7,615 bases of DNA from Nocardioides sp. (lineage in GTDB: Bacteria; Actinomycetota; Actinomycetes; Propionibacteriales; Nocardioidaceae), in the NCBI GenBank assembly GCA_021731205.1, contig JAKFXV010000061.1:1-7615 (forward strand), in the 5' to 3' direction. The position numbers were made by a program, and so were the translations under genes. A model generated the notes under the pieces. That model had not been told where the DNA came from. It searched no databases and saw only the letters and a program-made list of their open reading frames with translations. Positions 5,730 through 7,615 of this stretch are shown here, one piece after another (the stretch's first letter is position 1; each line of letters opens with the position of its first letter).

Positions 5730-6365
5730 ATGTCCGAGACCCCTAACGATGCATCAGGGCCCGACACCCCTGCTGCGGACGGCTCGCCTTCGGCAGCTGA
5801 GCCGCCCAACCGGCGTCTGGGATTCGTCCTCATCGCCGTGGTGTTCCTCGTCGCGATCATGACCGTGCGCTGGTACTACGCGACGTCCTCCGCGTTCAGT
5901 GACATCTCGGTGGAGACCGGGACCCCCGAATGCACCGGCACCACGGTCCGCACAACGGAGGCCGGAGACGACTCGTGGCCGGCCGCCGAGGTCGTCCCGG
6001 GGATGCGTTGCGAAGTCCCGGTGACTGTGGCCAACGCCGCCAACGTCGGCGTTTTCTTGGACCGGATCACCCTGCCAGGGTTCGGCCCGGACTCAACTCT
6101 CCCGGTCCAGGTCGTGTCGACCGACGACGTGCCCACGACCGACGCAGGTGCTGACGCGGAGTTCGTCATCGAGCGGCGCCTCGAACCGGACGAGCTCGTG
6201 GAATACAACATCACCTACGAATACCGCGACGGCGGCTGCCTCGACTCCGAGAGCTACATCGCCGACGGCTGGCCGGCCGCCGAGGTGTCGATGTCGCGGC
6301 GCAGCAAGACCGTCTTGTCACTGGAGGTGCTGGCTCTGCTGGCCACCGACCAGAGCCGCTGTTAG
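5730..6365 (+). CDS. Unrecognised single-pass membrane protein with four-cysteine extracytoplasmic domain
   Basis: I do not recognise this 211-residue protein. Residues 1-28 are polar and rich in Pro, Ala, Ser and Asp, probably disordered and cytoplasmic. A single hydrophobic segment spans about 30-47 (LGFVLIAVVFLVAIMTVRW) after Arg28-Arg29, giving an N-in, C-out topology. The remaining 160 or so residues are acidic and beta-like. They hold four cysteines (68, 94, 170 and the C-terminal residue 211) that could form two disulfides. The phrase WPAAEV occurs twice (83-88 and 181-186), encoded by an identical 17-bp stretch. The domain between reads like an immunoglobulin-like fold (EVPVTVANAANVGVFLDRITLPGF, in two parts around residue 105), but this is a guess. 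The last codon is Cys and its TAG overlaps the stop of the convergent Roadblock gene by 4 nt. It is divergent from gluQRS. Confidence 0.75.
   Translation: MSETPNDASGPDTPAADGSPSAAEPPNRRLGFVLIAVVFLVAIMTVRWYYATSSAFSDISVETGTPECTGTTVRTTEAGDDSWPAAEVVPGMRCEVPVTVANAANVGVFLDRITLPGFGPDSTLPVQVVSTDDVPTTDAGADAEFVIERRLEPDELVEYNITYEYRDGGCLDSESYIADGWPAAEVSMSRRSKTVLSLEVLALLATDQSRC
5976..6286 (+). repeat. Two identical 17-bp copies within the membrane protein gene
   Basis: TGGCCGGCCGCCGAGGT occurs at 5976-5992 and again at 6270-6286, 294 nt (98 codons) apart. Both copies are in the same frame and encode WPAAEV. Each contains the 8-bp palindrome GGCCGGCC. Flanking sequence is not clearly similar, so this is either a trace of an internal duplication or convergence in GC-rich DNA. 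Confidence 0.6.
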
Positions 6366-6742
6366 TTGCGAGCCGACTCCACACCCAGCGCGTAGCGCGG
6401 GATAGCGACACTGACCAGCACCCCGAGGTTGGTCTGCCGCGCGTCGAGCAGCATGCCCGACATCAGGTCGTCACGGTGACGTTGCACCACGACGAGGTTG
6501 GAGTCCTGCAGATCCAAGATGTAGTACCGCGCGAGACCCGGGAAGCCGGAGCCGGCGAGGGTGTTCTGCATCTCGATCGTCAGCACGTTGAACAAGGCCG
6601 TGGCCTCGGGCTGCGGGTTGACGCCAGCCAAGCTCAGACCGGTCTCCTTGTCCCAGATGTCCGTGGCGAGCAGGCCGTCCTTGAGCAGGGCCTTGGTCTG
6701 CGCCACGGTCTCTTCGAGCTTGGTGATGTCGATGTCAAGCAT
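6362..6742 (-). CDS. Roadblock/LC7-like protein
   Basis: This 126-residue protein fits the Roadblock/LC7 fold by its predicted order of elements. There is an N-terminal helix (LEETVAQTKALLKDG, 9-23), a beta hairpin (LLATDIWDKETGLSLAGVN, 24-42), a central helix (PEATALFNVLTIEMQNTL, 45-62), three strands including ARYYILDL (71-78) and NLVVVQR (82-88), then a final LGVLVSVAIPRYAL part. There is no signal peptide or membrane segment. Roadblock proteins dimerise and usually control small Ras-like GTPases, as MglB does for MglA. The ATG at 6742 has AGGAG about 9 nt upstream and lies 38 nt after the preceding Roadblock gene, so the two probably form one operon. Reading further upstream (to 7186) would run through that gene in another frame. 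Its TAA overlaps the convergent gene's TAG. The assignment rests on pattern only. Confidence 0.7.
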   Translation of the reverse strand: MLDIDITKLEETVAQTKALLKDGLLATDIWDKETGLSLAGVNPQPEATALFNVLTIEMQNTLAGSGFPGLARYYILDLQDSNLVVVQRHRDDLMSGMLLDARQTNLGVLVSVAIPRYALGVESARN

Positions 6743-6780
6743 TGCTGGTGTCTCCTTGGGGTGGGAGGGCTGGTGAGGGT

Positions 6781-7479
6781 CTACGACTCGTCCACATGGA
6801 GGAGTCGACGTACTTGGGATGCGGCCAACCGGGAGCGGACGAGCAAGGCGCCCAGGGTGGCCTCCTCGGTGGCCACCCACAACAAGAGCTTGCCGACGAT
6901 CAGATCCCGGATGGCCAACACGACGATCGTGGAGGTCTGATCGGTGAGCGTGAGCAGATCGAGACGGCGGTCCTGGTCGGCGTGCACCGCCTGAGTGACC
7001 GCATCGGCCATCGAATGCATCGACGAGGTCAGTGCGGCGAGTCGGAGTACGCCGGACTCGTCCACTCCGAGGGTGCACAGGTTGAACCCGTCGGCCGTGC
7101 AGATCATGGCGCAGGAGAAGCCCCGGACCGAGCCGCTCAACTCCCTCAGTGTGGGCATCAGGGCCCGGCCGATCTGAGCAGACCACAGGTCCCAGTGGGC
7201 GGCGATGTCCTCGTCGAGGCCCAGCTCGTTGCGACCGTGAGCAGGATGCAGCGTGGGCTCACTCGAGTCCACTTCCTCGCCCGCTTCGCCGGTCTCCGCG
7301 TCGAGCAGCTGTGCCAACTCACCCGTGACCAACTCGATGCCCGCTAGCTCGATCACCGGTGCGGCCTCGCGATCCCCGGGTGCGCCCGGCGACTCGTCGA
7401 ACACCTCGGGCGCCAAGTCGAGCTCTGCGGAGTCGAGTTCGGGAGAGTCGGCATCAAGCTCGGGTGGTGCCACGTTCAT
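6781..7479 (-). CDS. Roadblock/LC7 domain protein with acidic N-terminal extension
   Basis: This is a 232-residue protein in two parts. Residues 1 to about 92 are strongly acidic and low in complexity, with ELD repeated three times between 7 and 21, and are probably disordered. Residues about 105-205 look like a Roadblock/LC7 domain: helix IGRALMPTLRELSG (103-116), hairpin GFSCAMICTADGFNLCTLG (120-138), helix LAALTSSMHSMADAVTQAV (148-166), strands TLTDQTSTIVVLAI and KLLLWVATEE. A C-terminal helix follows (ALLVRSRLAASQVRRLL). It is the first visible gene of a pair with the 126-residue Roadblock-like protein, implying a heteromeric complex. Start at 7479 is chosen because GAGGT lies 7 nt upstream. 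An in-frame ATG at 7590 lacks such a site, yet the frame is open to the window edge and codon use upstream is similar, so a longer protein is possible. A small GTPase partner is not present in the window. Confidence 0.75.
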   Translation of the reverse strand: MNVAPPELDADSPELDSAELDLAPEVFDESPGAPGDREAAPVIELAGIELVTGELAQLLDAETGEAGEEVDSSEPTLHPAHGRNELGLDEDIAAHWDLWSAQIGRALMPTLRELSGSVRGFSCAMICTADGFNLCTLGVDESGVLRLAALTSSMHSMADAVTQAVHADQDRRLDLLTLTDQTSTIVVLAIRDLIVGKLLLWVATEEATLGALLVRSRLAASQVRRLLHVDES

Positions 7480-7615
7480 CGATTCAACCTCGAATGCGTT
7501 GTGCGCGCCGGACGTGCCGCCAGGGGGGAGGTCTGGAAGGGGCACGTGGGGGAAGTGGACTCGGGCCGACCCCTGTCGATGCGTCGCCATCAGCCCGTCA
7601 ACCCCGGTCGCATGC

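Noticed and set aside
6743..7186. Extension of the 126-residue Roadblock-like protein to an ATG at 7186
   Set aside because: The extension lies out of frame inside the larger Roadblock gene and is Arg/His/Pro-rich; the ATG at 6742 has a good ribosome site.
1..7615. CRISPR array, tRNA or rRNA genes, insertion sequences, phage genes
   Set aside because: No regularly spaced repeats, cloverleaf-like segments, transposase motifs or long terminal inverted repeats were seen on either strand.

Overview
The window is chromosomal DNA from a high-GC Gram-positive bacterium, most likely an actinobacterium. The basis is the strong preference for G or C at third codon positions, a WS/DGAT-type acyltransferase (a family expanded in actinobacteria), tight gene packing with start-stop overlaps, and one gene that looks leaderless. 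I cannot name the genus. No tRNA, rRNA, CRISPR array, insertion sequence or phage gene is visible. No gene-free stretch exceeds 300 bases; the longest gap is about 164 bases (4167-4330).

Layout. At the left edge (minus strand) is the N-terminal piece of a FUSC/aromatic-acid-exporter-like membrane protein. It ends in an in-frame TAG just inside the window and may be a broken gene. Divergent from it is a full-length WS/DGAT wax ester synthase/diacylglycerol acyltransferase (286-1689, plus), a storage-lipid enzyme. It converges on a three-gene minus-strand cluster, with a 7-bp-stem hairpin at the junction. In transcription order the cluster is a small conserved-looking hypothetical protein (129 aa), a beta-hydroxyacid-dehydrogenase-family NAD(P) oxidoreductase coupled to it by a GTGA overlap, and a beta-class DNA methyltransferase with no restriction partner in view.

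Divergent from that cluster is a small VOC/glyoxalase-fold protein (4331-4723, plus). It converges on gluQRS (4773-5672, minus), the glutamyl-queuosine tRNA(Asp) synthetase, whose 3' end and stop codon carry a perfect 14-bp tandem duplication. Divergent from gluQRS is an unrecognised single-pass membrane protein with a four-cysteine extracytoplasmic domain (5730-6365, plus), probably translated from a leaderless mRNA. Its stop codon overlaps by 4 nt that of a convergent minus-strand pair at the right edge: two consecutive genes that both look like Roadblock/LC7 proteins, the first with a long acidic N-terminal extension.

Most genes here are unrelated housekeeping or accessory functions. The part most likely to be a little-described system is the Roadblock/LC7 pair, because such proteins normally regulate a small Ras-like GTPase and none is inside the window. 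The second is the hypothetical protein/oxidoreductase/solitary methyltransferase cluster.
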